64,000 nt of DNA, taken from contig OY970187.1 of assembly GCA_963708165.1 (NCBI GenBank), positions 3,596,001 through 3,660,000 of the forward strand, given 5' to 3'. The notes below the pieces were generated by a model that saw nothing but the letters and a program-made list of their open reading frames with translations, was not told where the DNA came from and did no database searches. This DNA comes from Rubricoccus sp963708165. GTDB taxonomy: Bacteria; Bacteroidota; Rhodothermia; Rhodothermales; Rubricoccaceae. The position numbers were made by a program, and so were the translations under genes. This document shows positions 8,030-15,818 of the stretch, in pieces. Within the stretch, counting starts at the first letter, position 1. Every line of letters starts with the position of its first letter.

Positions 8030-11000
8030 ATGCTGCACCGCTTCTCTCTTCTCGCCCTCGTCGTCGCCCTCGCCGCCTGTAGCGGCACCGCCCCCGTCGA
8101 GGCGCCAGCCGCGCCGACGAGTGCTCCGCCAGAGGCACAACCGCCCGCGGCCTCTGGCGCGCCCATCTACCCGTTCGAGGTCGCCACGCGCGACTTCGCC
8201 AACGGCCTCCGCGCCGTCGTCGTGCCGACGGGCCTGCCGGACATCGTCTCGCTGCAGATCGTGATGGGCACGGGCTCGCGAGACGAGGTGGAGCCGGGCC
8301 GCTCGGGCTTTGCGCACTTTTTCGAACACATGATGTTCAGGGGGACGGAGACCATCAGCGCCGACGCGTATCAGACCGCGCTCAAGCGGATGGGCGGCGA
8401 CCAGAACGCGTACACCTCCAACGACCGCACGGTCTACCACACGACGCTTCTGGCGGAGGACCTGGACGAGATGCTCGCGATGGAAGCCGACCGCTTCCAG
8501 AACCTCTCGTACTCCGAGGCTGACTTCCGCACCGAGGCGCTGGCCGTCCTGGGCGAGTACAACAAAAACGTCGCCAACCCGGTCCAGAAGCTGTTCGAGG
8601 TCCAGCGCGAGGCCGCCTACGAGCGGCACACGTACCGCCACACCACGATGGGCTTCATCGAGGACATCGAAGCGATGCCCGAGGCGTACGACTATGCGCA
8701 GACATTCTTCGACCGCTTCTACCGCCCCGAGAACGCCGTCGTGCTCATCGCGGGCGACGTGTCGCCAGAGGCCGCCTTTGCGATGGTCGAGCGGCACTTC
8801 GGCGCGTGGGAGCGCGGCTACACGCCGCCCGAAATTCCGGTCGAGGGGCCGCTGGCGGGACCCGAATACCGCCACGTGGACTGGACCGGCCCGACGCCGC
8901 CGTGGGTCACCGTCGCCTTCCGCGGTCCGGCCGCGTACCCGACCGACGGCAACGCCGGTGCGGGCGACATGCAGGCGCTCGACGTGATCTCCAGCCTGGG
9001 CTTCGGGCCCAGTAGCCCGCTCTACCAGCGCTTGGTCGTCGACGAGCAGGTCGCCGACGTGCTCGCAGCGTCCTTCCCAGACAGCCGCGATCCCGGCCTG
9101 CTCACCGTGCTGGCGCGCGTGACCGATCCTGCCGACGCCGCCTACGTGCGCGACGAGATCCAGAAAGAGCTGGCGCGCCTCACCCTGGAGGCGCCAGAGG
9201 CCAGCATGCTCGCCGACCTCAAAAGCGCGCTCACCTACGGCTTCGCCGCCGGGCTGGACAACACCGAGGCCATCGCGGACGCCATCGTGCCGGTCCTCTC
9301 GGTCACGCGCGATCCCGGGACGCTCAACGAGATCTATCGCACGTATGCAGCCATCACGCCAGAAGCGGTCCGCGAGGTGGCAGCGCGCACGTTTACCGAC
9401 GCCAACATGGTCGTCGTGACGCTCGCCCAGGGTGCGCTTCCGCCAGAGGCGATGGCGGCGGGCAGCGTGGACACGCATCTGAAGTCCCGGAACGCTGTCA
9501 GAGGAGGCGCGACGCCTCCACCAGCGCTCCACTCCGATGGCCCATACGTGCCTCTGGCGCCTGGCGACCCCGAGACTGTGCGCGTGCTGCACCAGCCGGG
9601 TCCCAGCCCACTCGTCTCGCTGCGACTGCAGTTCGCCTCTGGCGCCGCGCGCGACCCAGAAGGCAAAGAAGGTCTCGCGGCGCTCACGGCGCAGATGGTC
9701 ACCGACGCCGGTAGCCGCGCCCAGACGTACGCGCAGGTGCAGCGAGCGCTGTTTCCTCTGGCGGCAGGCATCGGCGCGCAAGTAGACAAGGAGGTGACGA
9801 CGCTCGCCGGGACCGTCCACCGCGACAACCTCGACGCGTACTGGCAAACGGTCGGCACGATGATCCTGCAACCGGGCTTCCGCGAGGAGGACTTTTCGCG
9901 CGTCAAGACGCAGACGCTCAACGCGATCCGCACCGGCCTCCGCGCGGGCAACGACGAGGAGTTGGGCAAGGAAGTGCTCTACGAAAGCATCTATCGTGGC
10001 CAAGACTACGGCCACCTCACGATGGGCCACGCCGAGGCCGTCCAGGCGCTGACCCTGCAAGACGTGCGCGACTTCTACCGCGATCACTACACGCTCGCAA
10101 ACCTCACGCTCGGCGTCGCAGGCGGCATCTCAGACGAGGGCCTCCGCACCGTTCGCGCCACCCTCGCGGCGCTTCCGCCAGAGGCTCGGCCCGCCTCTGG
10201 CGACCGCTTTATCGGCGGAAACCCGATGCCGTACGCCTCTGGCGACATGAACGTCACCATCGTCGACAAGCCCGAGGCGCGGGCCGTCGCCATCTCGATG
10301 GGCCACCGCATCGACGTAACGCGGAGCCACCCGGACTTTGTCGCGCTCGACGTGGTTCGGTCGTGGTTGGGTGAGCACAGGAACTCGTCGGCGCACCTGT
10401 TCCAGCGCATCCGCGAGGTTCGCGGCATGAACTACGGCGACTACGCGTACGTCGAGTACTACCCCGGAGGCATGTTTACCACGATGCCGCCTGCGGGCTT
10501 GGCGCGGCGCTCGCAGATTTTCCAGGTCTGGATCCGCCCCGTCCCGCCCGAGCAGGCGCACTTCGCGCTTCGCATCGCCACGTACGAACTCGACAAGCTG
10601 CGTGACGACGGCCTGAGCGAAGCCGACTTCCAGAACACGCGAGACTTCCTGAGCAAGTACGTCGCGCTGCTCGTGAGCACGCAGGGCCGTCGCCTGGGCT
10701 ACACGCAAGACCAGATGGCCTACGGCCTGACCGACTATGTGGAGTGGTACCGCGCCGAACTCAACACGCTGACACTGGCTGACATCAACCGCGTCATCCG
10801 CGAGCACATCACGCCCGGCCAGATGGAGGTCGTGATGATCGCGCCCGATGCGGCGCGGCTCCACGACGCGCTCATCCTCGGCACGCCCAGCCCTATTACC
10901 TACGCATCGGAAAAGTCGCCAGAGGTGCTGGCCGAGGACGCCATCATCGAGGTGTACGACCTGGACCTCTCGCCAGAGGACGTGCGGGTGATTCCGGTGG

Positions 11001-11044
11001 GCGACGTGTTCGAGCGGCCCATCTTCCCTCACACGCAACGCTGA
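8030..11044 (+). CDS. Two-domain M16 family zinc protease lipoprotein
   Basis: 1004 residues. The N-terminus is a lipoprotein signal with lipobox LAAC, then a repeat-rich linker (PPEAQPPAASGAP). The first M16 domain has the inverted zinc motif HFFEH (HxxEH), with the downstream Glu likely in EALAVLGEYNKN. The second M16 domain (from about residue 500) is non-catalytic in appearance, as usual for pitrilysin-type tandem proteins. It probably acts in the periplasm on peptides. The length matches two-repeat Bacteroidetes M16 proteins. Downstream is a hairpin-rich convergent terminator region. Confidence 0.95.
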   Translation: MLHRFSLLALVVALAACSGTAPVEAPAAPTSAPPEAQPPAASGAPIYPFEVATRDFANGLRAVVVPTGLPDIVSLQIVMGTGSRDEVEPGRSGFAHFFEHMMFRGTETISADAYQTALKRMGGDQNAYTSNDRTVYHTTLLAEDLDEMLAMEADRFQNLSYSEADFRTEALAVLGEYNKNVANPVQKLFEVQREAAYERHTYRHTTMGFIEDIEAMPEAYDYAQTFFDRFYRPENAVVLIAGDVSPEAAFAMVERHFGAWERGYTPPEIPVEGPLAGPEYRHVDWTGPTPPWVTVAFRGPAAYPTDGNAGAGDMQALDVISSLGFGPSSPLYQRLVVDEQVADVLAASFPDSRDPGLLTVLARVTDPADAAYVRDEIQKELARLTLEAPEASMLADLKSALTYGFAAGLDNTEAIADAIVPVLSVTRDPGTLNEIYRTYAAITPEAVREVAARTFTDANMVVVTLAQGALPPEAMAAGSVDTHLKSRNAVRGGATPPPALHSDGPYVPLAPGDPETVRVLHQPGPSPLVSLRLQFASGAARDPEGKEGLAALTAQMVTDAGSRAQTYAQVQRALFPLAAGIGAQVDKEVTTLAGTVHRDNLDAYWQTVGTMILQPGFREEDFSRVKTQTLNAIRTGLRAGNDEELGKEVLYESIYRGQDYGHLTMGHAEAVQALTLQDVRDFYRDHYTLANLTLGVAGGISDEGLRTVRATLAALPPEARPASGDRFIGGNPMPYASGDMNVTIVDKPEARAVAISMGHRIDVTRSHPDFVALDVVRSWLGEHRNSSAHLFQRIREVRGMNYGDYAYVEYYPGGMFTTMPPAGLARRSQIFQVWIRPVPPEQAHFALRIATYELDKLRDDGLSEADFQNTRDFLSKYVALLVSTQGRRLGYTQDQMAYGLTDYVEWYRAELNTLTLADINRVIREHITPGQMEVVMIAPDAARLHDALILGTPSPITYASEKSPEVLAEDAIIEVYDLDLSPEDVRVIPVGDVFERPIFPHTQR

Positions 11045-11059
11045 TTTGCGAGAAAGGCT

Positions 11060-11077
11060 GCCTCTGGCGCCAGAGGC
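11060..11077. repeat. Exemplar of the genome-wide 18-bp palindrome
   Basis: GCCTCTGGCGCCAGAGGC, a perfect dyad made of two overlapping 10-bp half-sites. Other full copies lie for example at 29025, 36057, 48283 and 63175. The whole family is described in the findings. Confidence 0.97.
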
Positions 11078-11083
11078 AGGGCG

Positions 11084-11111
11084 CGTGCGGGCACAGTGCC
11101 GTGCCCGCACG
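11084..11111. terminator. Bidirectional hairpin between the M16 gene and the small acidic gene
   Basis: Perfect 11-bp stem CGTGCGGGCAC / GTGCCCGCACG with a 6-base loop, directly after an 18-bp repeat palindrome. It lies between convergent 3' ends at 11044 and 11117. There is no U-tract, so it may slow or protect rather than terminate on its own. Confidence 0.6.
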
Positions 11112-11116
11112 TCTGC

Positions 11117-11269
11117 TCAGGCGATGTCTGTATCGCCGTCGTCGTCGCGCACATCCGTGTCGTCGTCGGCGCGGCCTTGCGGCGTGGGTTCGGCGCGCTC
11201 GGAGGCGTCCACGACGGGCTGGTCGGCAGAGGCGTCCTGGGGGGAGGGGAGGTCGTAGTCGTCGGGCAT
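11117..11269 (-). CDS. Small highly acidic protein
   Basis: 50 residues by my own translation: MPDDYDLPSPQDASADQPVV at the start and a tail ADDDTDVRDDDGDTDIA. About a third of residues are Asp or Glu, with no Cys and no membrane segment. It begins 22 bp after the Rossmann gene ends (11292) and finishes just before a strong hairpin, the position expected for a real last gene. I see no strong ribosome-binding site. It is unrecognised; an acidic intrinsically disordered protein is the safest description. Confidence 0.5.
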   Translation of the reverse strand: MPDDYDLPSPQDASADQPVVDASERAEPTPQGRADDDTDVRDDDGDTDIA

Positions 11270-11291
11270 TGGAGCGAGGAGAGTGTCCGCG

Positions 11292-12008
11292 TTATGCGCC
11301 TCTGGCGCTGCGCAGTTCCGCCGCGCGCGCGCGGATTTCGGCGGGCTCGAAGATGGTCACGCCAGAGGCTTCGGTCTGCGCTCTGGACGTGTGCGCCTCT
11401 GGCGGAGCGAGCGCAGCCGCGAGAACGCGCGCCACATCTGTCGCGGGCGTCGGGCGGAGGTTGCGCAGCGGACCCACGAGGGCGAACTCTACCGCACTCA
11501 GCACCGCCTCCCCGATCCGCTCGCCGACACGGGTCTCGTCGCGGTCGCCGGTCAGAAGCGACGGCCGGAGCAGCGCCACGCGCTCAAACCCGACCGACCG
11601 GATGGCGTCCTCGGCCTCGCCTTTGGTGCGATTGTAGAAGATGCGAGAGTCAGCGCTCGCGCCATACGCGCTCACCAGCCCAAATGCCCGTGCGCCTCTG
11701 GCGTGCGCGAGCCGCGCCGCCGCCAGAGGCAGGTCGTGGTCGACGAAGCGAAAGGCCTCTTGCGAGCCTGCGGTTTTGATGGTCGTACCCAGGCAGCACG
11801 CCACGGCGTCGCAGGCGAACAGGTCGGCACGCGCGTCCACCTCTCCGAAGTCGACGACGTGGTGCTCGTGCGTGCCGCTCGCCAGAGGCATCGCGCGGCG
11901 GCCCAGCGTGACGACGCGGCTCCACGTCTCGCTGTGCGCGAGCAGCTTGAGCGCGTGCCCGCCGACGAGGCCTGTGGAGCCGAGAAGTAGAATCGTTCGG
12001 TCGGACAT
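11292..12008 (-). CDS. NAD(P)-binding Rossmann-fold protein (HTATIP2/atypical SDR-like)
   Basis: 238 residues. The N-terminus has the dinucleotide-binding pattern ILLLGSTGLVGGHALKLL. Downstream are CLGTTIKTAGSQEAFRFVDHDLPL and the active-site-like FGLVSAYGASADSRIFYNRTKGEAED (Tyr...Lys spacing of atypical SDRs), then LLRPSLLTGDRDETR. This is typical of the HTATIP2/YwnB-like oxidoreductase group; the substrate is unknown. The C-terminus (APPEAHTSRAQTEASG, SARGA) is decorated with repeat-encoded residues. It is probably co-transcribed with the small acidic gene downstream. Confidence 0.9.
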   Translation of the reverse strand: MSDRTILLLGSTGLVGGHALKLLAHSETWSRVVTLGRRAMPLASGTHEHHVVDFGEVDARADLFACDAVACCLGTTIKTAGSQEAFRFVDHDLPLAAARLAHARGARAFGLVSAYGASADSRIFYNRTKGEAEDAIRSVGFERVALLRPSLLTGDRDETRVGERIGEAVLSAVEFALVGPLRNLRPTPATDVARVLAAALAPPEAHTSRAQTEASGVTIFEPAEIRARAAELRSARGA

Positions 12009-12079
12009 TGGGGAGAGGCCGTTGGCCCGTTCGGCTTCGCCTAGCCCAGACTGCCAGAGGCCCAGACTCGCCTATCAGC

Positions 12080-12145
12080 ACCAAGCGGTTGTCATCGCGC
12101 GACGCGACGCGGCGATCTGGTCACTCAGCGCTCCGCAGGTTTGGT
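12080..12145. repeat. Shorter copy of the 107-bp palindromic element
   Basis: It shares with 16650-16756 the left arm (ACCAAGCGGTTGTCATCGCG, then GACGCGACGCGGCGATCTGG and TCACTCAGCGCTC) and the right end TTTGGTAGAGCGTCTTAG. The inner part of the right arm is missing. It abuts the TAA stop of the Nfu-like gene on the minus strand. Confidence 0.85.
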
Positions 12146-12153
12146 AGAGCGTC

Positions 12154-12420
12154 TTAGTCAAGATGTTCGGTCAGGATGACCTCGACGCTCTCGGCCAGAA
12201 TGTCCCAGCCGGCGGCGGCCTGCTTGGTGACGGTGACCCAGTGGGGCGTGATGAGCAGGCTCTCGACGCCGCGAATCCCGAACAGGCGTTCCCCGAGCGC
12301 GTCGCCAGAGGCCTCGCGAGCCGACTGAAAGGCAAGTTGTGTCGCGTCGGTGAGAGTTGCGCCCGTGACCTCAAACTTGAGGCTGTTGGGGTTGGGCGTC
12401 GGGCGGGCGTTGACGGTCAT
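12154..12420 (-). CDS. Nfu/NifU N-terminal domain scaffold protein
   Basis: 88 residues. It matches the Nfu N-terminal domain: PTPNPNSLKFEVTG near the start and the end of domain LFGIRGVESLLITPHWVTVTK. The C-terminal CxxC iron-sulfur domain of full Nfu proteins is absent, so this is the stand-alone N-domain form, probably an accessory in Fe-S delivery. A repeat-encoded EASGDALGE loop is present. The stop codon TAA lies within the conserved edge of the palindromic element at 12080-12145. Confidence 0.9.
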   Translation of the reverse strand: MTVNARPTPNPNSLKFEVTGATLTDATQLAFQSAREASGDALGERLFGIRGVESLLITPHWVTVTKQAAAGWDILAESVEVILTEHLD

Positions 12421-12536
12421 CGAGGCGGAGGTGTGGCCTGAGGTGTAGAGCCCCGGCGTTTCTCGAAGTTCCGCGAACCCAGCGGGCGGTACGCCGTTGG
12501 GTACATCCCGTCTCCGCTCGCTCGCCCTTCTCGCCG

Positions 12537-13088
12537 ATGCCGTCCGCCCCGCCTCGCGGCCGAAACCTTCCCGCCCTGCGCACGATCCCGCCAGTGCTGG
12601 ATCCTGCGGCTGAAAAGCTTCCGGAATCGCGCCAGCTGCCGCCGCACCAGACCAAAGTCGAGCGCATCGGCGATCACGTCGCGGCGCTTTCGGCGGATCT
12701 GCGGCAGTACGTCGAGCTGCGCATCGCGCTAGTCCAGCGTAAAATCGAGGGGATCACTGGGATCCTTGAACGTTTGCAGCACCTCGCGGATGTCGCAAAA
12801 TTCGGCATTCCAGGCGTCCTACTTGTCCTGCTGGGCCTCCTGTTTCTGCTCGTCACCATCGCGCTCGGAATCGGCGCGCTGATCGGCAGCTACTGGGGAG
12901 GCTTCGCCATTCTAACCGGCGTCCTCATCCTTTCAGGGATCGTCCTACTGTGGCTCGCAAAGCGGAAATATGACGAGGCGGAAGCCAAAGTCGTCGAGGC
13001 CAAACGCAAAGAGCAGGACGAGCGCGATATCACCCGTGAACAAGTTCAGGACGCCGAGCGCCTCAAGGCTCGCCAGTCCGTCGTTTAA
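12537..13088 (+). CDS. Phage-holin-X family membrane protein
   Basis: 183 residues. The basic N-terminus is followed by VERIGDHVAALSADLRQYVELRIALVQRK, two adjacent membrane helices (GIPGVLLVLLGLLFLLVTIALGIGA and GGFAILTGVLILSGIVLLWLA) and a long charged coiled coil. This fits the Actinobacterial holin-X/DUF1469 group, found in many non-phage settings; nothing here suggests a prophage. It ends directly before the ATG of the next gene, so the two form an operon. The CDS contains no copy of the genome-wide repeat. Confidence 0.85.
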   Translation: MPSAPPRGRNLPALRTIPPVLDPAAEKLPESRQLPPHQTKVERIGDHVAALSADLRQYVELRIALVQRKIEGITGILERLQHLADVAKFGIPGVLLVLLGLLFLLVTIALGIGALIGSYWGGFAILTGVLILSGIVLLWLAKRKYDEAEAKVVEAKRKEQDERDITREQVQDAERLKARQSVV

Positions 13089-13760
13089 ATGCCCGATCTC
13101 CAGAACACATCCGAGCCAACGCCGGGCCCCGCCACGCCCACCAAGGAGCCGCTCCTCGCGCTCCCCTCGGCCCCGGTCGACCTCGGCGACGATCCCGATC
13201 TCGCGTCTCTCTCGGCCGAGGACATTCGCGCTCGTTTGAACGCAACGCAGCGGGATATGAAGTTCCGCATCGACGCCATCAAGCACGAAGTCGCCCACGT
13301 CGGCGACGACGTCAACATCGGCGGGCGTCCTCTGATGGACCGGTTTCGCGAGAAGCCTCTGGCGGCCCTCGGTCTCGCGCTGGCCTCTGGCGCGATGCTC
13401 GGACTGCTCTGGGGACTGCGCCGACGCTCCAAGCGGCTGCCCGATCCCGACGACAGTGCGGACGTGATCCGCTTCCACGTCGCTCACATGTTGGATTCTG
13501 CCGCGCACCGCGTCGCCAGAGGCGAACTCGCGGACGATGCACTCGCGAGCGAAGCGCGCAAGAGGCCCGTCATCTACGTGCCTCGGGAAGACGACACGCG
13601 CACGCCTTCCGCTCCTGGGTCCTCCAAGCAGGCCTTCGACGTGGCAATGAAGACGGCTGTCGGCATCGGTGTTAAAACGGGCCTAGACGTTCTCACGAAG
13701 CGCTTCACACCTCACGAGGAAGTGTTCGAGGCGCTCGCAGACGAGGCGTCTAGCGACTGA
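13089..13760 (+). CDS. DUF3618-like membrane-associated protein
   Basis: 223 residues, starting directly after the TAA of the holin-X gene. The region SAEDIRARLNATQRDMKFRIDAIKHEV followed by RPLMDRFREKPLAALGLALASGAMLGLLWGLRRR resembles DUF3618 proteins that pair with holin-X proteins (one membrane helix). The C-terminal half (about residues 115-223) is soluble and unrecognised, with a long helical VAMKTAVGIGVKTGLDVLTKRF. The gene pair probably acts at the cell envelope. A hairpin follows the stop. Confidence 0.75.
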   Translation: MPDLQNTSEPTPGPATPTKEPLLALPSAPVDLGDDPDLASLSAEDIRARLNATQRDMKFRIDAIKHEVAHVGDDVNIGGRPLMDRFREKPLAALGLALASGAMLGLLWGLRRRSKRLPDPDDSADVIRFHVAHMLDSAAHRVARGELADDALASEARKRPVIYVPREDDTRTPSAPGSSKQAFDVAMKTAVGIGVKTGLDVLTKRFTPHEEVFEALADEASSD

Positions 13761-13790
13761 CGTGCCTCTGGCGCGCGAGGCTTTAAACAT

Positions 13791-13825
13791 CGCGCGGCCT
13801 ACCGAGAAAATCGGTAGGCCGCGCG
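13791..13825. terminator. 15-bp perfect hairpin between convergent genes
   Basis: CGCGCGGCCTACCGA - GAAAA - TCGGTAGGCCGCGCG. It sits between the DUF3618-like gene (ends 13760, plus) and the small membrane peptide (ends 13863, minus). This is one of the few strong hairpins here not built from the repeat word. Confidence 0.8.
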
Positions 13826-13831
13826 GCGCAA

Positions 13832-13854
13832 GCTGAAAAGAGGGGAGACCCCTC
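13832..13854 (-). terminator. Intrinsic terminator for the small membrane peptide gene
   Basis: On the minus strand GAGGGG-TCT-CCCCTC is followed by TTTTC, a short stem with a U-tract, 9 bp after the stop codon at 13863. Confidence 0.65.
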
Positions 13855-13862
13855 GTCTTGAC

Positions 13863-13940
13863 TTAGATCTGGAAGACGGCGAAAACGCCGAGTCCAACGA
13901 GTGCAGCAGCTGCTGCCATGACGGGAATAAGACGGTGCAT
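13863..13940 (-). CDS. 25-residue single-pass membrane peptide
   Basis: The peptide starts MHRLIPVMAAAAAL and ends VFAVFQI, essentially one hydrophobic helix with a single basic residue at the N-terminus. It is too short for usual gene callers. Support is the clean stop followed 9 bp later by a U-tract terminator on the same strand, and a 350-bp gene-free upstream region that could hold its promoter. A longer in-frame reading to 14144 has no membrane or conserved features. Function unknown; similar tiny peptides are often regulators or subunits of membrane complexes (inference). Confidence 0.5.
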   Translation of the reverse strand: MHRLIPVMAAAAALVGLGVFAVFQI

Positions 13941-14293
13941 GGTGACGCGGGTAGAGAACCCTGGGTCATGTGTGAAAAGTCCCTTGTGGTGGGAACCGTG
14001 CTCCAAGCTACCCAAACGGCTTTGAAAGGGCAAGGCTATTTGCCCTGTGACACAGGTATTGTCGGAGCGGGCCAAAGACCTGCACCGCCACGTGTGCCTA
14101 GATGCTCTATCGGCAGAGCTCGGCCACGCCTTAAAGCGTTTCACGGCGTAGGGTTATGCGGGGGCCTCTGGCGCCAGAGGCTGCCGTTCTGGCTTTGCGC
14201 GCGTGTTTCGGGCTGAGGGCGGGCCGCCAGAGGCGATTTGCCCTCAGTCGGGGGTTGTGCCCGTAGCTTGGCGGCCCACCCGACTCCCTTGCT
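13941..14293. other. 353-bp gene-free region upstream of two divergent units
   Basis: It holds one full 18-bp palindrome (14164-14181), one half-site (14225) and a plus-strand promoter candidate near its right end. GCTC-TATCGGCA-GAGC at 14104-14119 resembles a tRNA D-arm, but no acceptor, anticodon or T arm follows. I see no other gene. Confidence 0.5.
14237..14271 (+). promoter_or_regulatory. Bacteroidetes-type promoter for the DUF4398-OmpA pair
   Basis: TTTG (14237-14240), 23 bp, then TAGCTTGG (14264-14271), 22 bp before the ATG at 14294. Both elements and their spacing fit the TTTG / TAnnTTTG consensus. Confidence 0.55.
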
Positions 14294-14680
14294 ATGCCTT
14301 TTCTTCGCCGTGCGGCTGTCCTCGGGGCTGCCGTACTCTTTTTCGGTTGTGGCGGCTCTGACCGCGCCTCCGTTAAGCCCGCAGATGCTGAGGCGGGCCT
14401 GCGTACTGCCCGCGAATCCGTACGCGATGCCGAGCGCAATGGCGCCGACCAGTTCGCCAAAGACCCGCTCGACGTCGCCCGCACGCGGCTGAACCGCGCC
14501 GAGTCCGCCTTGACGGCCGGCAATACGGAGCTCTCCTTGCGCCTGGCGCGAGAGGCCGATGTAACGGCTGAGCTCGCTGAGGTCACCGCGCAGACGGCCA
14601 AGGCCAAGTCTGCCGCGACTGAACTGCGCGCTACGATCCAACTCCTCCGCGAAGAAATCCAACGCCTCCAGGCCGAGTAG
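14294..14680 (+). CDS. DUF4398 domain lipoprotein
   Basis: 128 residues. Signal peptide with lipobox-like LFFGCGG, then a helical domain: VRDAERNGADQFAKDPLDVARTRLNRAESALTAGNTELSLRLAREADVTAELAEV. This is the DUF4398 pattern seen in lipoproteins paired with OmpA-like proteins. A C-terminal coiled coil follows. It is 11 bp upstream of the OmpA gene in the same direction, so they are probably co-expressed and act together at the outer membrane. There are no repeat copies in the CDS. Confidence 0.88.
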   Translation: MPFLRRAAVLGAAVLFFGCGGSDRASVKPADAEAGLRTARESVRDAERNGADQFAKDPLDVARTRLNRAESALTAGNTELSLRLAREADVTAELAEVTAQTAKAKSAATELRATIQLLREEIQRLQAE

Positions 14681-14691
14681 CCCATCCCACC

Positions 14692-15702
14692 ATGACCCGA
14701 TTCTCTTTGCTGGCGCTCGCGCTGGCCCTTGCGGCCTGCTCCGGCCCGCCGCCCGCGAACCCCGCTCTGGACGAAGCGCGCGATATGTACGCGTCTGCTG
14801 CATCCCAGCCCACGGTCACGGCCGCCGCCTCTGACTATTTGGACGAGGCGCAAGCACAGATTGGAACTGCCGAGGCGCTTCGCCTGGAAAAGGCAGAACC
14901 GTCTCTCGTCGATCATCACGCGTTTCTAGCCAGTCAACTCGTTCGCACGGCTGTCCTGCAGTCGGAGCGCGTCGCCGCGGAGGCAGAGATCGCCGCGTCC
15001 GAGTCTGAGCGCCGCTCGGTGCAACTCGAAGTGCGGACGGCCGAGGCCAACTCCGCGCGTCGCCGCGCGGAAGTCGCTCAGCGCGAGGCGGAAACGCAAC
15101 GTGCTGCCGCCGAGGCTGAGCGCCGCCGTGCCGAAGAGGCACAGCGACAGGCGACCGAGCAGCGGAGTGCGGCTGAGGACGCAAACCGCCGCGCCGCCGA
15201 GGAGCGTGCTGCTGCCCAGGCGGCCCAGCGCGATGCCGAGCGTGCCCGCCAGGAAGCGGCTGCAGCGCTAGCACGCGCACAGGAACTCGCGTCTCGCATC
15301 TCAGACCTGGAAGCGGCTCAGACCGAGCGCGGCCTCGTACTCACACTCGGAGACGTGCTTTTCGATGTCGGCAAAGCTGAACTCAAGCCCGGCAGCTACC
15401 GGGCCGTCGAGCAACTCGTCCAGTTTTTGGCGGAGTACCCGCAGCGCCGCGTCCTCATCGAGGGCTTTACGGACAGCTCAGGCGGCGACGACACAAACCT
15501 GACGCTCTCGCAGCGCCGCTCCGATGCCGTCCGTGCAGCGCTGATCGAGCGCGGCATCTCGTCCTCTCGCGTGGCCACGCGCGGCTATGGCGAGGCGTTT
15601 CCTCGCGCGACGAACGACAACGCGGCCGGGCGCCAACTCAACCGCCGCGTCGAGGTGATCATCTCGGGTGACGACGGCGTCATCCCTGAGCGCACGAAGT
15701 AG
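14692..15702 (+). CDS. OmpA-family peptidoglycan-binding lipoprotein
   Basis: 336 residues. Lipobox LAAC, an N-terminal DUF4398-like helical part (SDYLDEAQAQIGTAEALRLEKAEP), a long Arg/Glu/Ala coiled coil (about residues 95-210) and a C-terminal OmpA domain (LGDVLFDVGKAELKPGSYR, IEGFTDSSGGDDTNLTLSQRRSDAVRAALIERG, ATNDNAAGRQLNRRVEV). It should tether the outer membrane to peptidoglycan. The CDS has no repeat copies although the flanks are full of them. The stop is TAG fused to CCTCTGGCG. Confidence 0.93.
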   Translation: MTRFSLLALALALAACSGPPPANPALDEARDMYASAASQPTVTAAASDYLDEAQAQIGTAEALRLEKAEPSLVDHHAFLASQLVRTAVLQSERVAAEAEIAASESERRSVQLEVRTAEANSARRRAEVAQREAETQRAAAEAERRRAEEAQRQATEQRSAAEDANRRAAEERAAAQAAQRDAERARQEAAAALARAQELASRISDLEAAQTERGLVLTLGDVLFDVGKAELKPGSYRAVEQLVQFLAEYPQRRVLIEGFTDSSGGDDTNLTLSQRRSDAVRAALIERGISSSRVATRGYGEAFPRATNDNAAGRQLNRRVEVIISGDDGVIPERTK

Positions 15703-15768
15703 CCTCTGGCGTGAGCTCGCGCCACGCGTAATACACCCGCCAGAGGCCAGCCTCTGGCGGAACCCAGG

Positions 15769-15805
15769 CGGGCCGTGGATCTACACCACGGCCCGTCTTC
15801 TGTTT
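15769..15805 (+). terminator. Intrinsic terminator after the OmpA gene
   Basis: Perfect 10-bp stem CGGGCCGTGG / CCACGGCCCG with a 7-base loop, followed by TCTTCTGTTT. It lies 66 bp after the stop and just upstream of the HAD gene. Confidence 0.75.
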
Positions 15806-15818
15806 GCCCCTCTCGCAC

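Noticed and set aside
7886..10087. Long minus-strand reading frame continuous with the hydrolase-OsmC gene
   Set aside because: It is antisense to the well-supported M16 peptidase gene and its translation is Arg/Val/Gly-rich with no domain; the real gene starts at 7885.
12537..13760. Prophage remnant because of the holin-X protein
   Set aside because: No lysin, portal, terminase or integrase is present; this holin-X/DUF3618 type is a common non-phage envelope pair.
14095..14130. tRNA-like D-arm (GCTC-TATCGGCA-GAGC)
   Set aside because: No matching acceptor, anticodon or T arm and no GTTCGA-type T loop follows.
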